A DNA stretch of 64,000 bases from Asterella californica (GCA_036924285.1 JAYKYS010000010.1:9362001-9426000), one strand, 5' to 3'; numbered from the stretch's first letter, positions 20,346 through 30,914 are shown. The notes: generated by a model from the sequence alone, not told the origin. Program-made: numbers and translations.

Positions 20346-21537
20346 AGATGAACTTGCCAAACGTACTTAGATGAAGAAGTTTGAAGAAGAAGCAATAATT
20401 AAAAAGATATGCGAAGCCGAACAGAAAGAGGAAGAAATTAACCAGTGAGTGCAAAGTCAAGAGACTGTTATTGTACATAAAGGTGAGGAGTTGCAAGCAT
20501 TGGAAGCAGAACTTGCCCGTCTTCGTGCTTCCAAGAGCTTTTATCCTCGACTAGTGGATCCAAGTCATGCTAGGAGGAAAACGCTCATCTTGGATCTGAA
20601 TGGATTGTTGGTGAAAATTGAGCGCAATGAGATGGAACTTCAAGGCGCTAAGGAAAGAGGATACAAGGTCGAAACATGTCAAGGAAAGCATATGTGCTAC
20701 GTGATTCGGAAAAGTATACGTGAGTTTATGACGGCATGCTGCAACGAATTCCATGTTATAATCTAGACAACACGCACATTGAACAACTGCAATCTCATCC
20801 TTCGATCCATAGAGAATAACAAGTACTTGCCGTAAGAGATTGCATCAAGTAAAGTAAGTTGAATCCATGGATAAATCAATCTTAATTCGCACTGATAGCA
20901 TTGTTACACACTAATCGTATTCGTTATTGATGGTTGCACTGATAGTATTGTTATGCACTAATCGTCATTGTCATTATGGATAATTGTGCAGATATGTAAG
21001 ATTTTCACGCAAAACATGTGTGTGAGATTCAAGACCCATCGAGAAGCTGCCATTGATAACTTTTTGTATATGAAGGACTTTTCTCGCTTGTACTCTTTCA
21101 ACTTATGTACTCGAGACGTTTTGATGATCGATGATTCCCCGAAAAAGAATAACACAAATCATCTATTTAATGTTATTCATCCTCCTTCTTTCCTTTCGGA
21201 TAGCAGTGATATGGACAGAGATGATTATCTCATGAATGTCCTCTTGCCTTGGTTGAAACATGAGGAAATAGTACGATGAAAACTCCCACATACGTGTAGT
21301 GTAAACTTTTTTGCAAGTATTTGGACAAGAATCATTCTCTGTGTTGAAAAAGTATTGGGGTAAGATGATCGAGGAAGAAATTGATCTCGTATGGAGATGT
21401 TGTAGCATTCTCCAGCAAACAGAGTATCTGAAAAAGTACAAACATGTTCATGATAAACTTATTTTATGTGTTTTAGACATATCTTTTCTCAATAAAGATA
21501 CTTCTTTGTCACATCTTTGTGTTCATGTGCATAGCGT

Positions 21538-23311
21538 TGTCGTGTCGTGGACCGGCTCCTACCTGGAATTCAAACTTCGATGCTTGTCACTCCAAAGATA
21601 CTCATGGAAAAAGCAAACTAGGTCTCAGCTTATGAGCTTTTGGCACAATTTCGGATCTCCACCTTCATTGCATCAGTGGATAGAGCTCTTTGTCAGCACT
21701 CCATAGACACTTCGTCTACTTCGTTTGGACGCCTAGTGGAGAAGTTACAAGACTCGAAAGATGGGGAAGACCAACTAAGCTCCAGCTTACGGACTTTTGG
21801 CACAATTTCGGATCTCCACTTTCATCGCATCAGTGGATAGAGCTCTTTGTGAGCTCTCCATAGGCACTTTGTCTACTTCGTTTGGATGTCTAGTGGAGAA
21901 GTTACAAGACTCAAAAAATGGGTAAAACAAGTTAAGCCCCAGCTTACGAGCTTTTGGCACGACTTTGGATCTTCACTTTCATCGCATCGATGGGTAGAGC
22001 TCGTTTTCAACTTTCCATGGGCATCTTGTCTACTGCATTTGGACGCATAGTGGAAAAGTTACGCGACTCGAAAGAAGAGAAAATCAAGCTAGGCTTTAGT
22101 TTATTCTGCTGACTGGGTATTTGCGGCTCCAAGCGTTATACTAAGGACGCAAGGGGCTTGCTTCCTCATTATTGAAGAAAACTTGTACATACAGAGACTG
22201 ATGTAAGAGGGCAGCTTGTTTCTACGATCCGTCAGTAGACGGTTTGAGGATTTGGGAAGTCCAATACACGCGCGAAAGGTGTTGTTGGGTTAAGATCTGT
22301 GCAGGCTATGCACTGGTTAAGACGGTTTGGGAAGAGACGGATCAAGGGGTGTGTACTGGGAGAAATTGAGACGTAGGAGGGAGATTTGGAGTATTCCGGA
22401 GTCCAAACTTGTTGTCCTTGGATTCATTGGGATCAGAACGACGAGTCCTTCAGGAAATTGAAGACGATATGAAGTTTCATCGGGCAGTTTAGGAGTGAAA
22501 TTGGCTCGTAAGGAAGCGCTTACATCAGATTTTTGTTGGCATGCGACCTGAGATTGGTTTGTTCTTCGCGATCGGTGAGCCAAGTTCTTCGTTCTTGATG
22601 CCTTCGTGATCAAGGAGTCTTCATCTAGGGCTAAGAGAAGACCGTACGTGAATTGGATTGTTGGTTTGGGTGTGGTGAGCGAGTTTGAGCCGCAGGGAGT
22701 CTATTTACGTCAGCTTTTTGCAACCTGCGACCAAATTTCTTGCGTGGTTTTGCAAGGGAACTCCAAACGACTTGTTTGGAGTTGCGATGGATTCAGGGTA
22801 GCTAGATCTACTTGTCAGAGAAAACGGACATCAGATCAAGCGATCCGTTTGAGCGGTGTGTGCGGTTTTAAGCCACAGGGAGGAGTTTTTAAAAGTTCGA
22901 TCACCTACGATAAAAAATCGGCGATATCTCAGTTGTCGGGAGTCGGATCTAATAGGTTCTTGAGGTCTTTGGACTTGGATCTGAATCGTGTGATGTTAGT
23001 GTAGCTCTTTTTGTTAGCAAAGGGAAGTTTCTCTTGCTTTGAGCTATGCATCGATAGTTTTGGGTCTGGGTTGGGATTTAGAGACTCATTTTAGAGAGTT
23101 TTGAAGCAGATTACAGACCGCTCTGATCTGTTTTTTAGTTTTCTGTTCTTAGGAAGCAAGAACCGGCAATGTATATACGTTGAGAGTTGGTATATATTGC
23201 GACGCTCGTTTTCGTGCTTGTTTCTCTCTTTCTTGTCTCTGTTCAGCACACTACATCTCCACAGCCAGGAACCTCGCATTTTTCTAGACATCCTTCACGT
23301 AAAATCCGACA
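21538..23311 (+). mobile_element. 5' LTR of element R1
   Basis: The LTR starts TGTCGTGTCGTGG at 21538 and ends near ATCCGACA at 23311, about 1774 bp. It matches the 3' LTR of element R (60771-62442) along its length, for example at the start, at the tgcgacc(aaatttc)ttgcgtggtttt phrase and at the end. A TGG at 23320 could begin the primer-binding site. The U3-side tandem repeat at 21627 is listed separately. The LTR start interrupts the last exon-like stretch of the HAD phosphatase locus. Confidence 0.75.
21627..22097 (+). repeat. 157-bp tandem repeat, three units, in R1 LTR
   Basis: Units begin with agctta(t/c)g(a/g)(g/a)cttttggcac at 21627, 21784 and 21941, an exact 157-bp period, with a few differences between units. 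The related LTR at 60771 has only one unit. Confidence 0.85.
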
Positions 23312-23393
23312 CGATACGGTGGTGAACTCGACGTGAAGGTCTGAGGTGGAGATTTTTTCTGTGTTTGAACCTTGAAGAAGAGAATTGACAGTC

Positions 23394-23640
23394 ATGAGCG
23401 GAGACAGGAACGGTGATGATAACGGAGCTAGTGGTTCAGGTGGATTACCAAAGGTGCAGTTGGATCCAGCGACTGCATCGATGTTTCAAGCTTTCACGAT
23501 GTTCTTGCGGCAGCAACAGTCCAATGAGCGGAAGAAAGCTTTGGCAACCAAGGCGCTGCAAGCGGTGATCAACAAGATTGATCGGTTCGATGAGACAGAT
23601 GTCTCAAGATATTCGAGACATTATGTGAAAGAGAGAAACA
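23394..23640 (+). pseudogene. gag: R1 gag, N-terminal fragment
   Basis: ATG 23394 starts a Gly/Asp/Asn-rich leader (MSGDRNGDDNGASGSGG), followed by a helical segment with FQAFTMFLRQQQ and KIDRFDETDVSRY that looks like a Ty3 capsid start. Near 23610-23640 it jumps, by an internal deletion, to sequence matching the end of gag in element R (57030, where both read acaaagctcaagtcatta). The middle of gag and its zinc knuckle are therefore missing. The element is non-functional. Confidence 0.6.
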
Positions 23641-24177
23641 AAGCTCAAGTCATTACAATCACAGTCACTGGGCTCGAGCAACAACGGAGACATTGATGAA
23701 GATCGGAGACTTGGATGAGCCGGTGGTTGCTTTGATCGATCATGGATCAGAAATCAACATCATGTCGAATGAGCTGTACAAGAAGAAGAAGTGACGGATC
23801 GACACAGAGCATGAGTGGGTCATAAGAGCAGACAACAACACAAGAGGAGATTTGTATGGAGCTTGTCCAGACGTTAGAGTGCGCATAGGTGATGTTGCTA
23901 TCGAGCAAAACTTTTTTGTTCAAGAAGCAACATCATATCCGCTCATTCTTCGTCAACATTCATCACAGCGACTCGGATGGAGACAAGGGTACTAGACGAC
24001 GGATCTGCTTATGCTAGGATCCGAAGTCAAGATGAGATGAGAGTGATACAATTATTGACTGTACCATCCAATCACGAGCGCAATCGGATCGTCTGAGAGA
24101 GAAATCACTTCCAAGGGTGAGTGAAGAGTTCAAGGATTTTCGTTGAGTACCACTATAGAGCGTGATTGTGGTGGTGC
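23641..24177 (+). pseudogene. R1 protease region and start of pol, truncated
   Basis: A protease with active site ALIDHGSEINIMS, the D-H-G variant of this family, is followed by WVIRADNNTRGDLYGACP and FFVQEATSYPLIL. A TGA near 23793 and a shortened segment at 23945 break the frame. At 24140 the frame changes by -1 into TIERDCGGAH, the start of pol, as in R and E3. At 24178 the sequence switches abruptly to element E0 on the opposite strand. Confidence 0.65.
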
Positions 24178-25054
24178 ACACATATACTCTCCAAATGGAT
24201 ACTGCCACACAATGAGAGTCGTGTCCAACGGTGATAAGGTCACAAGGCCACTAGCAGGAACAACCTTTGGTTCCTCTACTGATAGTACAAAGGCTTCACT
24301 CCAAGCCTGCTGCACCAACCGATCAGCATACTGCTGCAACTCTTCACTCGAACTCCAGAGTGACACATCCAAGGAAGATGGTACTAACGTGGACATGCTA
24401 GGCATGTCCTCCACATCCTCAAAGACCGGAGTATCTTTCGCCTGGACATTATCCTCTAACAACTCGTCCGGCCAAGTGATGATCAAACTGAATCCTGCAA
24501 CAGATGCCATCGTCCCTGGTGTAGGCTCCGTTGTCCCAACTCTAGCATTGAACCGCACTGGTAAGCGGCTCACTCGTCCCTCACCGGACTACCATCCTGG
24601 TCTGTAAGATGCTATCTCTGTCCAATAGTCGATCACGAACCTCATAGGATATAACACAGCACCTCCAATCAATACATCACAAGACTCCACGGTCGTAACG
24701 ATGGCCTTTGCTCTCACCATAGAGCCATCCGTGGGATGATCTGGTCGAACTCTCATCGTCAATATCTCCCGTGTCATGTGCAGAGCTGTACCTCCTGATC
24801 CCCCTAGAGATGTCTGTAGCTGGAATGGACATCTCTCCATCTCAAACTTCTTCAAACTCAGACCAATACACGCCGCCTTCTCCAACATCAACGGTTGGGC
24901 TCTAGAGTCTAACAAGACTTTCTACGATCGATATACCTTCCCTGAAGGTGCCACCAAACATAAGATACCACTTCTGTTGTCCAACAACACCACACCTGGT
25001 GTCAATCCAGCACGGTCAATCGCCGGCCTAGCTGATAACTCGTCTAACCTAGCA
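24178..25054 (-). pseudogene. E0 protease-like region, part 1 of a split retroelement
   Basis: The minus strand reads a retroviral-protease-like region: VLLDSRAQPLM (usual D-S-G replaced by D-S-R), then CDVLIGGAVLYPMRFVIDYWTE, then a linker with PVRFNARV, DTPVFEDVEDM and SLWSSSEEL. Stops at about 24585 and 24920 break the frame. Upstream coding resumes across E1 at 42359 (ATAA/ARLDELSARP), so E1 inserted into this ORF. The family is distinct from E1/E2 and E3. I recall similar proteins in algal and bryophyte repeats, but I cannot identify the lineage from what is here. Confidence 0.6.
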
Positions 25055-25978
25055 TGTAAACCCTCCGCGGTCCTATCGATCAACTACCCCCCCCCCCCCC
25101 CCGATCTCTCAACCTCCACGATCGTCATCGATGAATCTGCAAATGTCGGGCCTGTCTCTCACTCAGGGGTCACCTCTGATGGCTTTGATGGAAGCACACC
25201 ATGAATCTTGAAGGGAAAATGCTAAGTTCACTCATACATACACCCACAAACTTATCAACTAAAAATCTCCATAAACTCATCAACTAAAATCCTCCATTCT
25301 AACGACGTCTCTCAAGTCCTCACATGCTAAAAATATCTCACACTTTCTATATTACTCAAGTTGTCATTACGACGATGTGAAAACAAGGATGAGGAGCTCT
25401 TTTCTACTCCTCTATTTATACATTCTAGGTTTTTACTTTGATACCCTCCGGTAACTCAGCCGTAACTACTTTTACCGGGTTTTATAAAGATATTACTTAA
25501 GGTAAAAGCATTAATCACATGGGCTTCTTACCTTTTCACATGGGCTTATTCCTTCAAAGTCAACAACTTCTAGAAGGATTCTGGAATATTCTCAAGGAAT
25601 CTCGAATTTCCACCCCCCCTCTACACTAGGACCCACTAAAAAGGAAACATGTGGAATCTCTTCTTGTTTTTAATGCCCACAAAGTCCACAACTTTAATCC
25701 AACCACTAATATCAAGTCAAAAAGGAGATAAGGGATACTTTCCATCTCCTTTCTACCTTTTAGACAAGATGACAAGATAGTAGTGCTCACTCTTTAGCAA
25801 ATATCTGAATTCTGCCAAAAGTACAGCTAAGTTTAACCATAACTAACTTTTAGCTAGTCATGACTAACTTGATACCTCCTTAAAGTACTTTGGCAGCAAA
25901 TAAACATTCTCAACACTTAGTTATAACTAAACACCTTACTAATAGACAAACTTCCTGTGTGTAACATAGGTCGTTACA
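25055..25978 (-). mobile_element. 3' LTR of element E1
   Basis: On the minus strand the LTR runs from TGTAACGACC at 25978 to GGGTTTACA at 25055, 924 bp. It is the partner of 41448-42358 and the same family as the E2 LTRs. A 16-C run at 25087-25102 has expanded here. A polypurine tract (agtccgggggtaaaa on the minus strand) abuts it at 25979. The 4-bp flanks are AGCA (25051-25054) and GGCA (42359-42362), a target duplication with one change. Confidence 0.9.
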
Positions 25979-28186
25979 TTTTACCCCCGGACTAAATTTT
26001 TTTTGAGAAGAGAGAACTTTCGTCGATGAAACAACTTCAACTTGTCATGGTTGACCCGATAGAATCTCCTTCCTCCCAACTCCTGAAGGTCATATGTGAA
26101 GTTGCTCCACACCTTATCTACAACAAAAGGACCAAAATATCTTGGAAGAAACTTCTTCCTAGCCCTCTTGAATGTGATAGCATCATACAACATAACCCAA
26201 TCTCCGACTTGAAAAGGTTTTCCCTCTCTCTTTAGGCTTATTAAAGATATACTTTAAAGCCTTGTGATCTGTGACTATGGAAAATTTCCCTCCTAGCAAG
26301 TAGTGTCGAAATTTCTTCAATCCAAAGATCATCGCTAATCCTTCTCGTTCAGTCACGGAGTAATTCTTCTCCGCTGGAACCATCTGCCTACTAGCATAAG
26401 CTATAGGATGATCATGCCCATCTTCATCTAGCTGACTTAATGTACATCCGATTGCTACATTGGAGGCATCCGTATACAGAATAAATGCTTTACTCCACTC
26501 AGGTTTAGCAAGTATAGGAGCTGTCACTAATTTCTTTTTCAGCTCCTCAAATGCTTCCTTTGCCTTCTGATCATGCACTATCAAGTCAAAATCAACTCTC
26601 TTCTTCATGTACATAGTCAAAGCTATTGCTTTGTTTGAGAAGGAAAAGACAAACCTATGATAATATCCAACCATGTCAAGAAACTGCCTCAACTTTGTCA
26701 AGTTGATCAGAAATGAAAGATCCACAATCTTCTTCACCTTCTCAGGATCTACCGCAATCCCATTCTTGGAAATGATGTGCCCTAATAGTAGACCTTCTTC
26801 GCAGCCAAAGATGCACTTATCTGGATTTAGAGAAGCGTTTGCTTGCTCCAACCGCTGCAAAACTTTGATCACATGATCAAAGTGGTCCTCCTTTCTTCCG
26901 TACACACAAAAATCGTCAATGAAATCCCGAACAAACTTCCCTATGAATGGTTCAAACACCTTGTTCATGAACCTTTGAAACGTGACCGGAGCATTACACA
27001 ATCCGAATGGCATCGCCCGAAATGCTAATGTTCCCCAAGGAGTAGTGAAAATAGTCAACTGTTGGTACTCCTATGCTATCTTGATCTGGTTATACCCACT
27101 ATAACCATCACCAAAGCTGTATCACTCATGACCAGCAACTTCCTCCAAAATCTCATCTATAAATGGTAGAGGATAATAATCCTTCTTGGTAACTGCGTTC
27201 AACTTCTTATAGTCTATGCACACTCGCAGCTTACCATTCTTCTTCTTGACAATCACAATGGGTGAAACCCATTTTGAGTTCTCCACCTCATAGATGAAAC
27301 TCGTCTCCTTCAACTTGTCTATCTCCTCCTTGACCATCATTGTCGTTGTGAGATTGACCCTTCTCTACTTCTGTCGAACTGGTCTTGCGTGCTCCTCCAA
27401 TTCGATTCGATGAGTCTCGAGAGTCACCTCCTTCAAATCCTTGTAGCTGAAAGCAAACACATGGATATATTTTTGAAATATATCTAGGAATCTACTTTTC
27501 TCTTCTTGAGTGACTTTGATACCAAACTTCAGGGTAGAGAGTCTTCTCACAATCTCTGCCTCACTCAACTCTTCTTTGTCAGGATCTTTCTCCACTGCTG
27601 GTCGAGGCAACAAGTCAATAGCACTAAGCTGATGTAATGATTGATCTCGATCAAATCTTTCATCCTCAGACGAGGATTCTTGATCGTAAGAATCTCCAGT
27701 ATCTACTTCTGAGACACTCTGATCATCTTCCGTATCAGATTCCCAGTAGTCACTAGTGGGTCTATCAGAGTCAGAAGTCACAACTCCAACCTCCGAGAGA
27801 GGTACTATCACTCTATGATCTTTAGACCCAATCCGTAAGTATCCCTTGTGCCACCTATCAGTGGTGCGCACAGCTCTCAACCAAGGCCTACCTAGGAGCA
27901 AATCATAACTAGAGTCCTTTAACACTTGAAATGACATCAATGTTTGAACTCTCATCACAGACACGACCACCTTCTCTAACACACCAAGAGGTCTTACCCG
28001 TTGCTTGTTAGCCATCCCCACGACAATGCTAGCCGGGCGAGTTGGTTCCATCCTCAACTTCTTCATCAACCTCTCCGATATGACGTTTACAGCCGACCCT
28101 CCATCCACCAATACGTCAGAGACGTAGTGACCATTCAACCGAACTTCAATCTTTGAAGCCCTAGTGCATACCTCTGAAGCATGCAC
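25979..28186 (-). pseudogene. pol: E1 protease, RT and RNase H; integrase deleted
   Basis: This minus-strand pol of E1 is interrupted upstream by E2. Protease (VLVDGGSAVNVIS), RT (KLRVCIDYKKLNAV, PFGLCNAP, catalytic FIDD) and RNase H (LYTDASNVAIGC, IVTDHKALKYIF) are recognisable. At about 26215 the RNase H sequence ...FNKP jumps straight to the C-terminal GKTFSS/RRLGYVV region. Compared with E2, about 1.2 kb (roughly 34460-35710 there) with the end of RNase H and the whole integrase is lost. Stops occur at about 27065, 27122, 27363 and near 26183. E1 is therefore dead and cannot integrate autonomously. Confidence 0.9.
28183..28186. repeat. target-site duplication of E2, left copy (GCAC)
   Basis: GCAC at 28183-28186 is repeated at 36881-36884. 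Joining the two sides and removing one copy restores the uninterrupted sequence seen in E2 itself near 32500-32520 (reverse complement), which proves the insertion site. Confidence 0.95.
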
Positions 28187-29093
28187 TGTAACGACCTATG
28201 TTACACATAGGAAGTTGTCTATTAGTAAGGTGTTTAGTTATAACTAAGTGTTGAGAATGTTTATTGGCTGCCAAAGTACTTTAAGGATGTATCAAGTTAG
28301 TCATGACTAGCTAAAAGTTAGTTATGGTTAAACTTAGCTGTACTTTTGGCAGAATTCAGATATTTGCTAAAGAGTGAGCACTACTATCTTGTCATCTTGT
28401 CTAAAAGGTAGAAAGGGGGTGGAAAGTATCCCTTATCTCTTTTTTGACTTGATATTAGTGGTTGGATTAAAGTTGTGGACTTTGTGGGCATTAAAAACAA
28501 GAAGAGATTCCACATGTTTCCTTTTTAGTGGGTCCTAGTGTAGAGGGGGGGTGGAAATTCGAGATTCCTTGAGAATATTCCAGAATCCTTCTAGAAGTTG
28601 TTGACTTTGAAGGAATAAGTCCATGTGAAAAGGTAAAAAGCCCATGTGATCAATGCTTTTACCTTAAGTAATATCTTAGTAAAACCCGGTAAAAGTAGTT
28701 ACGGCTGAGTTACCGGAGGGTACCAAAGTAAAAACCTAGAATGTATAAATAGAGGAGTAGAGAAGAGCTCCTCATCCTTGTTTTCACATTGTCGTAATGA
28801 CAACTTGAGTAATATAGAGAGTGTGGGATATTTTTAGCATGTGAGAACTTGAGAGACGTCGTTAGAATGGAGGATTTTAGTTGATGTGTTTAAGGAGATT
28901 TTTAGTTGATAAGTTTGTATGAATGAGTGAACTCAGCATTTTCCCTTCAAGTTCATGGTGTGCTTCCATCAAAGCCATCAGAGGTGACCCCTGAGTGAGA
29001 GACAGGCTCGACATGTTGCAGATTCGTGGATGACGATCGTGGAGGTTGAGAGACCGGGGGGTAGTTGATCGATAGGACCGCGGAGGGTTTACA
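28187..29093 (+). mobile_element. 5' LTR of E2
   Basis: The LTR is 907 bp, TGTAACGACC...GGGTTTACA. A line-by-line comparison with the 3' LTR (35975-36880) shows only two differences: C 29012 versus T 36800, and six G (29056-29061) versus five (36844-36848). TATAAATA lies at 28744-28751. Confidence 0.97.
28744..28751 (+). promoter_or_regulatory. LTR TATA box
   Basis: TATAAATA lies about 340 bp before the LTR end and is conserved in all four LTRs of the E1/E2 family (TATTTATA on the plus strand in E1). It is the probable Pol II promoter core, with transcription starting some 30 bp downstream. Confidence 0.7.
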
Positions 29094-29120
29094 TTTTTGG
29101 TTCCGTTGCCGGGACCTCAC
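29094..29120 (+). other. primer-binding site of E2
   Basis: Directly after the LTR comes tttttggttccgttgccggg. From the TGG this resembles the complement of the plant tRNA-Asp 3' end (remembered as TGGCGCCGTTGCCGGGGA), with two mismatches in the CG pair after TGG and a shortened G run. Confidence 0.6.
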
Positions 29121-29387
29121 TTGAAGGGATCGTTGAACGATGTTTAGAGTTCAGTTCTATATTCGACAAAAGGAGATTATGAGAGAGCACATGGAGAGAA
29201 CGTTGGGAGGAGAGAGAGCTAACGCGATGTTAGCAACGTTAGAACCTTTCGTGTATCTCGTAGTGATATATGACGCGTTCGAAGTCATTCTTTACATCTT
29301 GTTCACTTAGAAAGGGTTTGAGGAGAGTTGAAAGAGGGTGCAACATGAGTTGTAGAGAAAGGAGGAGAGAAAAGTTATTAGAGGAGA

Positions 29388-29860
29388 GAAATTTGTGAGT
29401 TTAGAAATTCTGCTCTCTGGAAAATTTGTACAGTCGCTGTCAACTTTTCTGTGAATTTTATTTTCCTGTGAAACTTTCCAGTGTTTTAGATTGGCTGATA
29501 ACCTATCTAAGACAAAAGAAATCATAGGAAAAGGTGGTCTAGAGAGGAAGCAATGAATTTTCAAAGTTGAGAGGGTCTATTCGTGAGAGTTGAGGAATTC
29601 TGTTATTTGGAAAACATTTACAGTCATTGTCAGATTTTCTGTGAATTTTATTTTCCTTAGAAACTTTCCAGTGTTTTAGAGTGACTGATAAGCTATCCAA
29701 GACAAAAGAAATCATGAGAAGATGAGGTTTGAAGAGGGAGAAAGAATTTTTCAAAGTGGAGGGGGTTGACAACCATGAGGGAAGTGAAAATATACAAATT
29801 TCAGTTCTCTGAAAATTTGTACAGTCATCAGCATCTCTTTTGATTAGGGAAGTTTCTGTT
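29388..29860 (+). repeat. tandem repeat of about 188 bp in the E2 leader
   Basis: Two full units and a partial third begin near 29395, 29583 and 29773. Shared phrases are tctgtgaattttattttcc, gaaactttccagtgtttta and gacaaaagaaatcat. The same arrangement, inverted, is in E1 at about 39590-40060. Confidence 0.8.
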
Positions 29861-29981
29861 AAAACTTCATGATTTAGTAGCTTGGAGGTTGGGCTACTGG
29901 AGATCACAAAAAACTTGGAGAGATCTCTTACCAACTAAGAGATACACGTTTCGGCATACAAGGAGGTCTGGAAGATACTTC

Positions 29982-30299
29982 ATGGGGAATCCAGTTCGAA
30001 TGACGAGGTGGAAGAAGAGACGTTTAGGAGTTCGAACAGAGACGGAGAAGCCCAAGTTAAGTATAGATGAGTTACGAACCCGCATCTATAGCACTTGGGG
30101 TGCCCTCTTTACCTTATACGAAGAAGCTTCCGCGACCATTGGCACAGATTTGAAGAAAGCCGAGTTTAAAGCATCATTCACTGTGGAGGCCACGAATGCT
30201 CCTGGTGAAGTAGAGTTGGATCCTTACAAGAGTGAGTTCAAGATGTCTGTTGTGATTAGTACAAACGATGGTGAGGAGGATCATATCTTCGATAGTTAA
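29982..30299 (+). CDS. E2 ORF1: conserved accessory ORF of unknown function
   Basis: The frame from ATG 29982 encodes 105 residues; it is open further upstream to about 29889 without an ATG. It starts basic (KKRRLGVRTETEKPKLS) and then has a predicted helix/strand region (ALFTLYEEASATIG, SFTVEATNAPGEVEL) and an acidic end. E1 has the same ORF at 39133-39420 with about three quarters identical residues and many conservative changes, though its start region carries a nonsense codon. I recognise no domain. It sits between the leader repeats and ORF2 in both elements, so it is a real feature of the family. It could be a gag-like or regulatory protein. Confidence 0.65.
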   Translation: MGNPVRMTRWKKRRLGVRTETEKPKLSIDELRTRIYSTWGALFTLYEEASATIGTDLKKAEFKASFTVEATNAPGEVELDPYKSEFKMSVVISTNDGEEDHIFDS

Positions 30300-30437
30300 T
30301 TTTAGATTAGATTTTATTTCGTGTATAGCATATATAATACACGATTTCCAATATAAAGCTCGGAAGAGTTAAGAAAGTGAGGTAGAATTATTTTCCTCTA
30401 TGATATTTTGTCCACTTAATGGTTGAGAAGGTGCAAC

Positions 30438-30914
30438 ATGAGTGGAAGTTCGAAAGATTGGAAAGTTAGACTTAGAAACCTTCCTCAAGGTTTAGATGTC
30501 ATAATAAGCGTCGGAGAGAGCTCGAAAGAGGTTATCGTTGAGTTTGAGAACTCTAGTACTAAACCTCAAGTAGAATCTCCGAGGAGAAGAGTAGAAACCG
30601 ACTTGTGGTGTTATTTTTGTAGAGGGTTGGGACACAAAGTAGTGAATTGTCCAACTAGAATCAGAACCGAGAGAGCTAAAGGGAAGCGGGAGTTTACTGA
30701 TTTAAGTCTTCGAGTGGGTCCATCGTCACCAGCGCCAATTCATCTTCTAGGCGAAGATCCTTGTCCAAGTTGTGGAGTGGGTGATCTATCAAGAGGACAC
30801 AAGTGCGTCGATGTGGCCGCCCTACTTACGTCAGTAGTCGAGAAGTTGGACGAGACTCAAAGAGCTGAGACGGAGAAGTTGTCGACTTCAAAGGAGGACT
30901 CGGCTGAGTTGTGA
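30438..30914 (+). CDS. E2 ORF2: small zinc-knuckle protein upstream of gag-pol
   Basis: ATG 30438 starts a 158-codon frame. A beta-rich N-terminal part (WKVRLRNLPQGLDVIISVG, VIVEFENSS) is followed by a CCHC knuckle CYFCRGLGHKVVNC (C-x2-C-x4-H-x4-C) at about residue 57. A second Cys/His cluster, CPSCG...HKC (C-x2-C-x9-H-x2-C), follows at about residue 114, then a Glu/Lys/Thr-rich helical tail. The gag-pol ORF has its own separate knuckle. E1 keeps the same frame at 38529-38990, frame-shifted near 38730. A nucleic-acid-binding accessory or a split nucleocapsid is a fair inference. Confidence 0.7.
   Translation: MSGSSKDWKVRLRNLPQGLDVIISVGESSKEVIVEFENSSTKPQVESPRRRVETDLWCYFCRGLGHKVVNCPTRIRTERAKGKREFTDLSLRVGPSSPAPIHLLGEDPCPSCGVGDLSRGHKCVDVAALLTSVVEKLDETQRAETEKLSTSKEDSAEL

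Larger units (their letters stand above)
18919..21450 (+). pseudogene. FCP1/NIF-like HAD phosphatase locus with gag-like N-terminal part, broken
   Basis: Exon-like pieces on one strand. (a) ATG 18919-19146, acidic. (b) About 19265-19853, two frames and an in-frame TGA, with GDTEIVLTVDLIRDAFILLSG and PEWGAVFQCLNVVLLVRRR, resembling structural regions of plant transposon proteins. (c) 20370-20830, a helical stretch and RKTLILDLNGLLV, ending at CCG/GTAAGAG. (d) 20994-21280, with DVLMIDDSPKKN and PWLKHEE. (e) 21312-21450, QESFSVLKKYWGKM. LDLNG plus IDDSP are the two Asp-bearing motifs of the FCP1/NIF class of HAD phosphatases. The first motif has Asn for the second Asp, as in many plant members. 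TAG at 20764 replaces the usual W(T/S)S tryptophan, and TGA interrupts (c) near 20445. Plausible introns lie at 19853/20360 and 20833/20993. Likely inactive. Confidence 0.55.

Noticed and set aside
21627..22097. CRISPR-like array
   Set aside because: Contiguous 157-bp tandem units without spacers in a plant LTR; not CRISPR.
24776..25204. 142-codon plus-strand ORF
   Set aside because: Antisense shadow of the E0 protease region and it runs into the E1 LTR including the poly-C tract.
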